Positions 8,724 to 17,271 of a DNA stretch of 64,000 nt are shown here, one piece after another. Every line of letters starts with the position of its first letter. Within the stretch, counting starts at the first letter, position 1. Below the pieces are notes generated by a model. That model saw only the letters and a program-made list of their open reading frames with translations. It was not told the origin of the DNA and ran no database searches. The stretch is taken from assembly GCF_007992175.1 (NCBI RefSeq), contig NZ_BJZT01000002.1:97638-161637 (forward strand), written 5' to 3'. The stretch comes from Methylobacterium haplocladii (GTDB lineage: Bacteria > Pseudomonadota > Alphaproteobacteria > Rhizobiales > Beijerinckiaceae). Both the position numbers and the translations under genes were made by a program.

Positions 8724-10003
8724 TCCAGGCCGAGGCGCGTCTCTGGGCGCCGGAGCGGGCGAGCCTGACGCCACCACCGGATCTCGCGCTCATCGTGCTG
8801 ACGGTCCTCGTCTTCGGCGTGTCGGGCGGCATGCTCTGGCTCGTCGGCATCAACTACGACGGGCTGACCGGTTCGGCGGCCCAGAAGATCCACCCCGCCA
8901 CCTACCTGTCCATCGTGCTCCTTGCCTGGACGATGGCCCGCGTCGGCAATCCCGTGGCCAACGCGGTCACGGCGCTCGAACGCCGGCCCGCCGGCCTCCT
9001 GCTCGGTGTGATGGGGATCGGCCTCGCCGTCCAGATCGTCGTGCGCGGCGGCGCAGGCATCGCGGGCGCGATCGATACGTTCCTGCTGCCCGCCATCGTC
9101 GCCATCCTCTTCATCGGCTGCGACGGGCGAACGATGAAGCGGATCGAGACCACGATCCATGTCGTCATGGCCGTGAACGCGGCCCTGGGCCTCCTCGAAT
9201 TCGTCTCGGGCCAGCGCTTCTTCCCCTACCGGCTCGACGGCGCGCTGCTCGAATACGACACGCGCTCGGTCGCCCTGCAGGGTCATCCGCTCACGAATGC
9301 GACCCTGACGGCCTGTTACGTCGTCGCCCTCGCGGCGGGCGGCGGATCGCTCGGCGCAATGCGGCGGCTCGTCGTCATCGGATTGCAGATCGCCGCCCTC
9401 GTCGCCTTCGGCGGCCGTTCGGGAATCGTCGTCACCCTCGTCCTCGGCGGCGGCCTCGGACTCATCGGAATGGTCCGGGCCGTCATGCGGGGGCAGATCC
9501 CGCTGCTCGCGGTGGCGGGCGCCGCCTTCGCCCTGCCCCTGCTCGGGCTGACGCTTGCCGGGCTCGCCGGCTTCGGCTTCTTCGACGCCCTGCTCGGCCG
9601 CTTCGTCGACGATGGCGGCAGCGCCAATGCGCGAGTCGTGGTGCTGGACCTGTTCGGCCGGCTGTCGCTGCGCGAACTCGTCATCGGCCCGGACCCGACC
9701 GTCATCGACAGCATGCGCCGCATCAACGGTTTGGCGATGGGTCTGGAGAACCCGATCGTCCGGCTCCTGCTCTACCAGGGCGCCGCGATGACGGCCCTGC
9801 TCACCGTCGCCCTGGCGTTGTTCCTGTACGAGATCGGACAGCGCTGCCGCCCCGGCATCGCCATGCCGATGATCACCTTCGCCGTCCTCGCCAACACCTA
9901 CGAGAGCGTCGGCAGCAAAACGACGCTGGTGGCGAAGTTCGTGATCCTGCTTCTGGCGCTGTACCGGGCTCCCGCACCGGAGGAAGAGACGGACATGGCC
10001 TGA
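8720..10003 (+). CDS. VpsF-like O-antigen polymerase/ligase family membrane protein
   Basis: This 427-residue protein has about ten hydrophobic segments and the larger loop expected for Wzy/VpsF-type polysaccharide polymerases. There is little catalytic motif to read in this family. Assignment rests on topology, length and position directly after a GumC-type co-polymerase, with a 4-bp ATGA overlap. It probably polymerises lipid-linked repeat units at the periplasmic face. It ends one base before the convergent glycosidase gene. Confidence 0.75.
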   Translation: MIQAEARLWAPERASLTPPPDLALIVLTVLVFGVSGGMLWLVGINYDGLTGSAAQKIHPATYLSIVLLAWTMARVGNPVANAVTALERRPAGLLLGVMGIGLAVQIVVRGGAGIAGAIDTFLLPAIVAILFIGCDGRTMKRIETTIHVVMAVNAALGLLEFVSGQRFFPYRLDGALLEYDTRSVALQGHPLTNATLTACYVVALAAGGGSLGAMRRLVVIGLQIAALVAFGGRSGIVVTLVLGGGLGLIGMVRAVMRGQIPLLAVAGAAFALPLLGLTLAGLAGFGFFDALLGRFVDDGGSANARVVVLDLFGRLSLRELVIGPDPTVIDSMRRINGLAMGLENPIVRLLLYQGAAMTALLTVALALFLYEIGQRCRPGIAMPMITFAVLANTYESVGSKTTLVAKFVILLLALYRAPAPEEETDMA

Positions 10004-11278
10004 TCAGGGCCGTAGACCGAGGGTGGGCAGGCGCAGGCCGAGGGCGCCGAGCATGTCCGTATCGAGCTCGCGGGCAGTGTCGTCCATGATTCCCATGCCG
10101 TCGAACAGGTTCCAGAACGCCCAGGGGAAGCCGTAGGTCTCCGCGCTGCGGCGCACGTCGGCGACGTAGCGGGCGCGGTCGGCTGCACCCGAGGCGACGT
10201 AGCGATGGTCGCTGCGCAAGGCGCCGAACTCGCCCATCAGGATCTGCCCGGTCGGGATCGCGTTGCGCACCGACCAGTCGCGGACCTGCCCGAGATAGCG
10301 GTCGACGAAGCCGCGGTCCGGACGCGCGGCGAAGTACTCCGCGAGCTTCGCTTCGGTCAGCCGGTAGGCGTCCGCCTTGTCCGCCTCCGGCCTCTCATCG
10401 TCCTGCGCCATCCGGGCACGGACGGCTGCGAGCGTCGCGTCGAGGCGCCCGGTGGAGGCCGGCCACGGCACCGCGTTCAGCGAGCGATAGACGGGCTCCC
10501 GCATCCAGGGCGCGCCCTGATGGGTGAACAGGTACGGCTCGTAGAAGTGGAAGGTGTAGAGCAGCGGCCCGTAGAGCCGCAGCGGGGCCGGATCGAGCGC
10601 CGTCAGGCCGCGGATCATGCTGCCGCAGGCCCCCGTCGCAACAAGCGTCAGTCGGGGCGCGGCGACCCGTGCCGCCGCGAGCAGATCGGTTTGCACCAGC
10701 GTCCAGGAGGCGGACGCGCAATCCTGCGTCGGCTCGTTCACCGGCTCGAACGCGACCCGCTCGGGCGAGTACCGTGTCAGGTCCCGGGCCAGCTCCGCCA
10801 CCAGCGCACGATAGGCCGGCAGCAGCGGGGCGCGGGGTTCGCCGTAGAGGTTGCCCGGATTGTAGTGGTGCGTCGCCGCATTGGCGTGGAGGTTGAGGAC
10901 GAGGGTGAGGCCCTCGGCCAGGATCGCGGCGATCGCGGAATGCAGGTCGGCGAAAAGCGCCGCGCGCTGCGCGCCGTCGAAGGCCAGGAAGGGGCCGGGA
11001 TCGACGGGAAGACGGACGAAGTCGAAGCCCACCCGGGCGAGGCGCGACAGGTCGGAGCGGGTCGGGACAGGGCGCCGCTCCTGAAAGGCCGGCCAGCCGT
11101 AATCCGTGCGCGGCGCCGGAAACTCGCGGGTGAGCGAGAACCACGGCCAGAGGTTGATCCCGCGGCGGATCGCGATCGGCTCCGGCCCGGTGCGCGCCGC
11201 CGCGGCGGTACGCGGGGCGAGCACGCTGGCGAGCCCGCCCCCGATCACACCGCGCCGCGTGGCGCCGTCGTACGCCAT
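10004..11278 (-). CDS. glycoside hydrolase family 5 (cellulase-like), Tat signal
   Basis: This 424-residue protein begins with a twin-arginine-like export signal (TRRGVIGGG, then an Ala-rich h-region to about residue 28). A TIM-barrel GH5 domain follows. The acid/base Glu182 is in FEPVNEP and the nucleophile Glu350 in ILMGEFG. A His-Ala-Asn motif at 131-133 (NLHAN) also fits the family. In exopolysaccharide loci such enzymes trim or turn over the polymer during export. The ATG at 11278 overlaps the stop of the upstream glycosyltransferase (ATGA). The same frame stays open far upstream, but that stretch is the out-of-frame shadow of the glycosyltransferase. Confidence 0.88.
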   Translation of the reverse strand: MAYDGATRRGVIGGGLASVLAPRTAAAARTGPEPIAIRRGINLWPWFSLTREFPAPRTDYGWPAFQERRPVPTRSDLSRLARVGFDFVRLPVDPGPFLAFDGAQRAALFADLHSAIAAILAEGLTLVLNLHANAATHHYNPGNLYGEPRAPLLPAYRALVAELARDLTRYSPERVAFEPVNEPTQDCASASWTLVQTDLLAAARVAAPRLTLVATGACGSMIRGLTALDPAPLRLYGPLLYTFHFYEPYLFTHQGAPWMREPVYRSLNAVPWPASTGRLDATLAAVRARMAQDDERPEADKADAYRLTEAKLAEYFAARPDRGFVDRYLGQVRDWSVRNAIPTGQILMGEFGALRSDHRYVASGAADRARYVADVRRSAETYGFPWAFWNLFDGMGIMDDTARELDTDMLGALGLRLPTLGLRP

Positions 11279-12489
11279 CACCGGGTCGCGGTGGGTCCGT
11301 CGATGGTCAGGCCGTTCGCGGTGTCCGGCGCCGGCACGTAGCCCTGGCTTGCCTTGGCGCGGCTGTCCGCCACCGTGACGATCATCATCTCGTAGGCCTG
11401 CAGGATGTCCGTCCAGTCGAATCGCAGCGACTCGAGCCGGGCGCTCTCGCGCGCCTTTCCAAGCGCCGCATCGTCGGTGAGCAGGCGGGCGATCAGCGTC
11501 TCGCAGCTGCCAATATCGGTAAAGTAGTTCTGGTCCTCGCCGGCCGTCAGCCGGTTGTAGGGATTGTCGTGGGCGATGACGGCACTCCCGGCCCAGAGGG
11601 CTTCGACCAGCGACGGGTTGGTCCCGCCCACGGTGTGGCCGTGCAGGTAGGCCCTGGCGTGGAAACGCAGCGCACCGACGGTCGCCGCATCGTAGATGGC
11701 GCCGGGAAAGATCACCTCGTCGCTCGCCGCCGCGCGGACACGCCGATGGTAGTCGTTCCCCTCGCGCAGCTCGCCGAGCACCACCAGCTTCGCTCCGCGC
11801 TTCATCCGCGAAAAAGCCTCGACGATGGTGAGGATATTGTTGTCCGGCTCGATCCGGCAGATCGAGACCATGTAGCGTCCGGGCTCCAGGCCGAGGGGCA
11901 CGAGCGGCTCGCTCGGCGCCGTCAGAACCGGGTCTCCGCCATAGGGGATCATGCTGATGGCCCGGCGCGGCCGGCGCGTGGCGACGTGATCGGCGATGGC
12001 CGGATGATCGGCGACGAGGTGGTGCGACGACCACGCCGCGATCCATTCGTTGACCCAGAACCACGCCCGCACGGGCATCGACCATTTCGGCCGGCGCCAC
12101 TCGATGCCGTCCATGTTCGTCACGATCTTGCGGCCGGCGAGGCGCAGCAGCGGCAGGAATACCGCGCCGTTATAGCCGAGGACGAGGCTCACCGCCTCGC
12201 GTTGTGCGGCGTGCCGCACGCAGTGATAGTCGAATTCAAGGGTCGCCCGCGGGCCGCGGGACGACACCTGCACGTGGATGAGCTCGATCCCGCGCCACGT
12301 CTCGGAGCGGAACCGGGTGTCGACCCGCCCGACCTCGTCCTGGCAATAGACGCCGACGGACCAGCCGCGCTCCACCAGGAAAAGGGCGAGCCGCTCCGCG
12401 AAGGTCTCGAAGCCTCCGTGATCGGCGGGCAATCCGCGCGTTCCGAGAATCAGGAGTGAAGGTGTCGGCTGGGTCGTCATTCTGGCCAT
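11278..12489 (-). CDS. GT4 glycosyltransferase with DUF1972 N-terminal domain
   Basis: Just under 404 residues. The N terminus LGTRGLPADHGGFETFAERL is the hallmark of the DUF1972/rhamnosyltransferase-type acceptor domain. The C-terminal Rossmann domain carries the GT4 pattern (GGTNPSLVEALWAGSAVIAHD). It should transfer a nucleotide-sugar-derived sugar to the growing lipid-linked exopolysaccharide unit at the cytoplasmic membrane. ATG at 12489 is chosen because AGGA lies 4 bases upstream. ATG 12480 or 12531 are also possible. It is divergent from the glycosyltransferase at 12672 and translationally coupled to the GH5 gene. Confidence 0.87.
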   Translation of the reverse strand: MARMTTQPTPSLLILGTRGLPADHGGFETFAERLALFLVERGWSVGVYCQDEVGRVDTRFRSETWRGIELIHVQVSSRGPRATLEFDYHCVRHAAQREAVSLVLGYNGAVFLPLLRLAGRKIVTNMDGIEWRRPKWSMPVRAWFWVNEWIAAWSSHHLVADHPAIADHVATRRPRRAISMIPYGGDPVLTAPSEPLVPLGLEPGRYMVSICRIEPDNNILTIVEAFSRMKRGAKLVVLGELREGNDYHRRVRAAASDEVIFPGAIYDAATVGALRFHARAYLHGHTVGGTNPSLVEALWAGSAVIAHDNPYNRLTAGEDQNYFTDIGSCETLIARLLTDDAALGKARESARLESLRFDWTDILQAYEMMIVTVADSRAKASQGYVPAPDTANGLTIDGPTATR

Positions 12490-12623
12490 CGATTCCTGGG
12501 ATGTTGGCGGCGAGATCGCTGACCCGGCCAATCACCCGCGACGCGATCGTGCTGCGCCAATATTTAAGGATCGACCTATAGACCGTGACCTCTGTTCGAC
12601 AGTCTCTACAGACAATGCCAAGC

Positions 12624-12652
12624 GGTGAATTTGCTATTAAAGTTAATTCACC
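12624..12652. promoter_or_regulatory. perfect 8-bp inverted repeat between divergent glycosyltransferase genes
   Basis: GGTGAATT (12624-12631) and AATTCACC (12645-12652) are separated by 13 bases. The pairing extends imperfectly to GCGG/CCGC. It ends 19 bp before the ATG at 12672, in an AT-rich patch. It could be a transcription-factor operator for either divergent gene or an RNA hairpin in the leader. The sequence cannot distinguish these. Confidence 0.45.
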
Positions 12653-12671
12653 CGCAAGATGTAGGTAGAAT

Positions 12672-13847
12672 ATGCGTATCACATGCGTTCATCAGGGCTA
12701 CGAACTGTACGGGTCCGATAGAAGCTTCATCGAAACCGTTCGCGTGATCCGCGAGACGTGGCCTGAAGCGTCGATCGATGTGATTCTCCCGCGCCATGGC
12801 CCGATCGTCGCGCCACTGGAGCTGCTGGCCACCCGCATCCTCGTCGAGCCGCTGTGGATCCTGCGCCGCCGCGACCTGCCGCGGCTTGCGACCTTGGGGC
12901 TGCTGACCCTGCCGGTCGCCGTCGGACGGGCGGTCGTGCGGATGGCGCGCAGCGATCTCGTCTACGTGAACACTTCGGTGGTGGCCGACTATCTCGTGGC
13001 CGCGCGATTCTTCCGCCGCCGCTGCGTGGTGCATATCCACGAGATCCCCGAAGGCTTCGTCAGGACCGTGCTGCGGGCGCTGACGCGCTGGAGCGGCTGC
13101 GGCATCATCTTCAACTCGCGGGCGACGCAGCGGGCCTTCGCGCCGAACCCCGCAAGGGCCGGACGGGTCGTCTATAACGGCATCGCCGATCCGGGCCGGC
13201 CGAAGGGGATGGCGTATCGCGGCGACCGGCCTCTGCGACTGCTGATGCTGGGCCGGATCAGCCGCATCAAGGGCCAGGACGCAATGGTCGAGGCGATGGG
13301 CAGCCTGCCCGCCGCGATCCGTGACCGGATCGCCCTGCGGATCGTCGGCAGCGCCTTCGAGGATGCGGAGCGCGAGCGGGCGTTGGCAGACGCCATCACC
13401 GAGGCCGAACTGGACCGGTCGATCGAACGGCTGCCGTTTACGCCGGACCCGTCCGAGCATTTCCGCTGGGCGGACATCGCGGTGGTGCCCTCCCGGCTAC
13501 CCGAATCCCTCGGTCGCGTCGCGATCGAGGCGATGGCCTACGGCATTCCGCCCGTCGTCTCGGAGATTGGCGGCCTGCCAGAGGTGGTGGAAGATGGCGT
13601 CACCGGCTGGCTGGTCCCGCCCGGCGATTCCGCGGCGCTGGCACAGCGGCTGACGGCGCTGGTGACGGACCCGGCGCGTTGGGCCGGATTTCCCGCTGCG
13701 GCCCGGCAACGCTATTGCGCGATCTTCGCCGAGGAGGCCTCGGCCGCCGGCATGGTGGCCTGCTTCCGCGAGGTCCTGGACGGACGGCGAGTTGGCGCTC
13801 CGAAGGATCAGGCCAGCGGCACGCTTCCGAAGCAGCCGAGCCGGTAG
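12672..13847 (+). CDS. GT4-family glycosyltransferase
   Basis: This 391-residue GT-B fold protein has an N-terminal acceptor domain (HQGYELYGSDRSF) and a C-terminal GT4 donor domain with LLMLGRISRIKGQD, VVPSRLPESLGRVAIEAMAY, and GIPPVVSEIGGLPEVVEDG. It is probably another sugar transferase of the exopolysaccharide repeat unit. It is transcribed away from the preceding glycosyltransferase, with a palindrome just upstream. Its 3' end overlaps the convergent flavin-reductase gene by 40 bp. Confidence 0.88.
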   Translation: MRITCVHQGYELYGSDRSFIETVRVIRETWPEASIDVILPRHGPIVAPLELLATRILVEPLWILRRRDLPRLATLGLLTLPVAVGRAVVRMARSDLVYVNTSVVADYLVAARFFRRRCVVHIHEIPEGFVRTVLRALTRWSGCGIIFNSRATQRAFAPNPARAGRVVYNGIADPGRPKGMAYRGDRPLRLLMLGRISRIKGQDAMVEAMGSLPAAIRDRIALRIVGSAFEDAERERALADAITEAELDRSIERLPFTPDPSEHFRWADIAVVPSRLPESLGRVAIEAMAYGIPPVVSEIGGLPEVVEDGVTGWLVPPGDSAALAQRLTALVTDPARWAGFPAAARQRYCAIFAEEASAAGMVACFREVLDGRRVGAPKDQASGTLPKQPSR

Positions 13848-14332
13848 ACGAGGGAGCCCGATTCCTGGTGAGCTACCCGGACCTCGCGGACCGCGCCGAG
13901 CAGGATCGCGTGGCTGTGGCGCTCGATGACCTCGTCGATCTCGCAATCGACGATGGCCTGCGCCCCGGCGAGCCCGGAGGCGCCGGATCTCATGACGATC
14001 CAGTCTGCGCCCTGGTAGCGCTCGGCCCCACGCAGAGATCCGATGCCGGCGAAGCGCTCGGCCACGGCCTGATGCTCCGCGCCGAGGATGCTCACGCAGA
14101 AGTGCCGCCGCCGGGCGATCACCGGCCAGGTCGACGAGGCGCGGTTCACGCAGACGAGCATGGTCGGCGGATCGACGGAGAGCGAGACCGCCGAGGTCGC
14201 CGTGAGGCCGACGCGTTCGTCTCCCGAGCCGGCTGTGACGACGACGACTCCCCCGGTGAGCCGGCGCATGGCCATCTTCAGCAGGGCGGCGCTCGTAGGC
14301 GGAGGGGGGATGTCTCGGACCGAAATGTTCAT
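13808..14332 (-). CDS. flavin reductase domain protein (FMN-binding split barrel)
   Basis: This 174-residue protein matches NAD(P)H:flavin oxidoreductases of the HpaC/RutF type: MRRLTGGVVVVTAG near residues 22-35, GLTATSAVSLSVDPPTMLVC at 42-61, then NRAS and an E-I-D-E region. It would supply reduced FMN to a monooxygenase, but no partner monooxygenase is in sight. The ATG at 14332 is preceded by AGGAGAGGGCG. It sits between polysaccharide genes without an obvious role there. Its 3' end overlaps the convergent GT4 gene by 40 bp. Confidence 0.85.
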   Translation of the reverse strand: MNISVRDIPPPPTSAALLKMAMRRLTGGVVVVTAGSGDERVGLTATSAVSLSVDPPTMLVCVNRASSTWPVIARRRHFCVSILGAEHQAVAERFAGIGSLRGAERYQGADWIVMRSGASGLAGAQAIVDCEIDEVIERHSHAILLGAVREVRVAHQESGSLVYRLGCFGSVPLA

Positions 14333-14493
14333 CGCCCTCTCCTGCTCCGCGACCAACCCTGCCGACGGTCCGACCGGAGGGAACGCGCGTTCGCCCCGAT
14401 CGGCCCCCAGACCCTTTGCCACGCTGCCCGCGCCCGGAAACGCCATGGTCCGCCGCCTGTTCGCGACGGCCGCCGTCTGTGCGCCGGCGGCTT

Positions 14494-15936
14494 TCATTCC
14501 GCAGGCGCCGAATAGGCCGGCGCGTAGGTAGCGCGTATCGGCACCGCGGTCTCCCTGCGCCCGGTCGGGACGTCCTCGTGCGGTGCCGCGGCCTCCGCGA
14601 CGGCCGCGGCCGCTTCCAGGACCCGTTTGTCCGCCCGGCGCGCAAACTTGCGGAAGGCGATGGCCGACCCGAGGACGACGGCGAGCTCGGAGGCCGCCAA
14701 CCCGGCCAGCGCGTAGTGCGGCGGCAGGGTCAGCAGCATCGGGATCATGATCGTGAAACCGATGCAGGCGGCGGCGATCGCGCCCCAGGCGATGGTGCGG
14801 AACGCCGCCGACGCTTCGAGATAGGCGCGGGGGATGGCGTAGAGCAGCGAGATCGCGACCACGCCCCACACGGCGAAGCCGATCAGGTTCATCGGCTCGT
14901 GGCTGAACCGCCCCTTGAAGAGATAATGCTCGATGATCGGCAGCGCGCCCCACATCGCCAATCCGTAGATCAGGCTCGCGATGGCGATCACCGCTGTGGA
15001 CCGCACCACGATCCGGTAGGCCGCGCTGGTGCGGCCCTGCGCCAGCAGCCCGGTCACCTCGGCGAGCGCCATGTTGGTGAGCGCGTTGGTCGGGATGCGC
15101 AGCGGCGCGAAGAGCACGAGCGTGGCGGCGATCGGCGCATAGGCCGCCGGGCCGACGATGGCTGCGAAGGCCAGCGTGAGCCCCTGGCCCTGGACGGTGA
15201 TGCTGGTCACCCCAGTCAGCGACCAGAGCAGCGTGCGCCAGAGCGAGAGGTAACGGCGCCAGAGCGATCGGCGCAGGGTGATGCGGAGCGGCTGGCGCAG
15301 GGCGAAGTACGACACGGCGATGCCGCAGGCATGGGCGAACGCGAGCGACAGGAAGGCGTGGTCGAGGACGGCGGTGTCGCTGCCATGCAGGGTGAGCAGC
15401 GCGAACAGCAGTCCGACGCCCGCATAGACGGCATCGCTCATCCCCGCGATCCGCGCGGATTTCCGCGCCAGCAGGACGATCCGCAGATAACTCCGGAAGG
15501 CATAGAGGGCGATGAAGGCTCCCGCGGCGAGCGCTCCGTAGGCGCCGATCACCGCACCGAGGATGGCCGTCGCGAGAAGGCCCATGCCCAGCGCGACGAC
15601 GAGCGCGCCGGAGCCGAACACGATGTCGTAGCCGCGCTCCGCCGGGCGGCCGAGGCTGCGCGACAGGAAGAGTGTCGCCGGCACCGCGACCAGCGCCCGG
15701 ATATAGGCGATGCCAACCGCACCGCTCGTGAACACGATCGCGAACAGCCCGTAATCGTGCTGGCTCAGTGTCCGCACGAGCACGACGTTCAGCACGAAGT
15801 GGAACAGGCTCTGGATCAATTCGCCGGACAGGATCACGGCGAACCGGCTGCCGAACCCGCCGCGGGGCGCTGCGCCGACCGTCGCAGGGGCCCGCGACAG
15901 ACGTCCGAGCACCGAAGACTTCAAGGCCTGGATCAT
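14494..15936 (-). CDS. Wzx-like polysaccharide flippase / MATE-fold membrane protein
   Basis: About 480 residues with 12-14 hydrophobic segments, starting with FAVILSGELIQSLFHFVLNVVLV and containing the RTLSQHDYGLFAIVFTS pattern common in oligosaccharide flippases. It should move lipid-linked repeat units across the inner membrane for the polymerase at 8720. The open frame extends to 16311, but the extra 125 residues are Arg-rich and low in hydrophobicity, so ATG 15936 is the likely start. Its ribosome-binding site is weak. The C-terminal tail is Ala-rich and soluble. Confidence 0.82.
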   Translation of the reverse strand: MIQALKSSVLGRLSRAPATVGAAPRGGFGSRFAVILSGELIQSLFHFVLNVVLVRTLSQHDYGLFAIVFTSGAVGIAYIRALVAVPATLFLSRSLGRPAERGYDIVFGSGALVVALGMGLLATAILGAVIGAYGALAAGAFIALYAFRSYLRIVLLARKSARIAGMSDAVYAGVGLLFALLTLHGSDTAVLDHAFLSLAFAHACGIAVSYFALRQPLRITLRRSLWRRYLSLWRTLLWSLTGVTSITVQGQGLTLAFAAIVGPAAYAPIAATLVLFAPLRIPTNALTNMALAEVTGLLAQGRTSAAYRIVVRSTAVIAIASLIYGLAMWGALPIIEHYLFKGRFSHEPMNLIGFAVWGVVAISLLYAIPRAYLEASAAFRTIAWGAIAAACIGFTIMIPMLLTLPPHYALAGLAASELAVVLGSAIAFRKFARRADKRVLEAAAAVAEAAAPHEDVPTGRRETAVPIRATYAPAYSAPAE

Positions 15937-16201
15937 GTTGCAGGAAACCGCATTGCAAGGGTTCGCATGACGTCGTTCACCCCTCCCGAAAACATTTAAC
16001 GTCGCCTCACTAGAGTGAGGCCCTATTCGAGTGGCGATCCGAACTCGTCGAACCCGTGCAGAAATGGCAAACGAGCGTATTCGAAGCCTGCGGTTGCAAG
16101 ATCGAGACCCGGGGCGCGGCGGAGCGGCCGTTCGGATCCGGCACGCTTTTCGGTAAAGGCGTCCGGCCGGCGTGTCGTTCGGAGACAAGCGAAGGCGAGC
16201 G

Positions 16202-17110
16202 ATGACGACGATCCGAGACGCTTCATCGGCCCCAGCCGCAGCCGCAGCCGCGTCCGCGACGACCGAACCGCGCCCGGGCGTGCGTTGCCGTCGTGTCGGG
16301 CCGGCCGACATCGATGCTCTGGGGCTGCTTCTGACGCAGGGCTTTCCGGCCCGCAGCCTCGTGGACTGGCGCAGATCCCTGACGCAGCTCCGTGCCTGGA
16401 CGGAGGCGGAGCGTTTGCCCGGTCTCGGTTTCGTGCTGGCGGACGGAGACGCCCTCGTCGGTTGCCTTCTGACGCTCTACGGAGCCGGGGGTACACGCTG
16501 CAACATGTCGAGCTGGTACGTCGAGGAGGGCTACCGCCGCTTCGGCACCATGCTGGTCAGCGCCGCCCTGCGCGACCGATCGATCACCTACGTCAACATC
16601 TCCTCGGAGCGTCACACCCGGCCGATCATCGAGGCGCAAGGGTTCCGCCGCTATACCGAGGGCGTGATGCTCGCGGCACCCTTGGCGTCGCTGGCAGGGC
16701 TCGGACGCGCGACGATATCCGCGGGGCGTCCGGGTGCCGACGTGACCGTCGATCCCGCCGAAGCCGCGCTGATGGAGCATCACGCGGCACTCGGCTGCAT
16801 CACCTTCTGGTGCGTCGCCGACGGGCGAGCCTATCCGTTCGTGGTGGCGCGCCGGCTGATCAAGGGGCGCCTGCCGATCGCGCAGATCGTCTATTGCGCG
16901 GAAGCCTTGGACTGGCGCCGGCTGTCGCATGCAGTCGGACGCGCCCTCGCCCGGCACGGCCTGTTCCTGCTCCTGCTCGACGCGCAGGGCGCGGTGCCCG
17001 GCCTGCCCGGTCGCTTCCTGGCCGGGCGCATGCCGAAATACGCGCGCGGACCCGTCACCCCACGCTGCGGCGACCTTGCCTATACCGAGGCCGCGGTCAT
17101 CGGGACTTGA
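16202..17110 (+). CDS. GNAT-like acyltransferase, paralogue A
   Basis: This 302-residue protein has an N-terminal GNAT-like half (CRRVGPADIDALGLLLTQGF...) and a conserved second half. It is clearly paralogous to the protein at 19353. Shared signatures are CN(M/L)SSWYVE, (R/K)S(I/V)TY(V/L)NIS, HTR, a C-terminal LL(L/F)LDA, and GR followed by P(K/R)YA(R/K)GP. Substrate is unknown. Acyl transfer to an amino group is the family expectation. ATG 16202 has GAAGGCGAGC just upstream and is preferred to GTG 16172. It precedes the ThDP enzyme on the same strand. Confidence 0.65.
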   Translation: MTTIRDASSAPAAAAAASATTEPRPGVRCRRVGPADIDALGLLLTQGFPARSLVDWRRSLTQLRAWTEAERLPGLGFVLADGDALVGCLLTLYGAGGTRCNMSSWYVEEGYRRFGTMLVSAALRDRSITYVNISSERHTRPIIEAQGFRRYTEGVMLAAPLASLAGLGRATISAGRPGADVTVDPAEAALMEHHAALGCITFWCVADGRAYPFVVARRLIKGRLPIAQIVYCAEALDWRRLSHAVGRALARHGLFLLLLDAQGAVPGLPGRFLAGRMPKYARGPVTPRCGDLAYTEAAVIGT

Positions 17111-17271
17111 GATCACCGGCAGGCCGACGCGTTCTCCAAATCTTCACGGCCTGAGCGCTACGCCTGTACGGCGCGGCACCGACGGGCGAAGTGTTCCGGC
17201 GCAGGATACGGGACAATCCACATGGTCCCGGCATCCGTAAGAGGCTCGCCCGCGACGGTCCGGATCGCACC

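Noticed and set aside
11279..12100. N-terminal extension of the GH5 frame by 274 residues
   Set aside because: The extension overlaps the DUF1972 glycosyltransferase in another frame. The ATG at 11278 with a Tat-like signal and ATGA overlap is the real start.
15937..16311. 125-residue N-terminal extension of the flippase
   Set aside because: No membrane segment or homology. The conserved hydrophobic part begins after ATG 15936.
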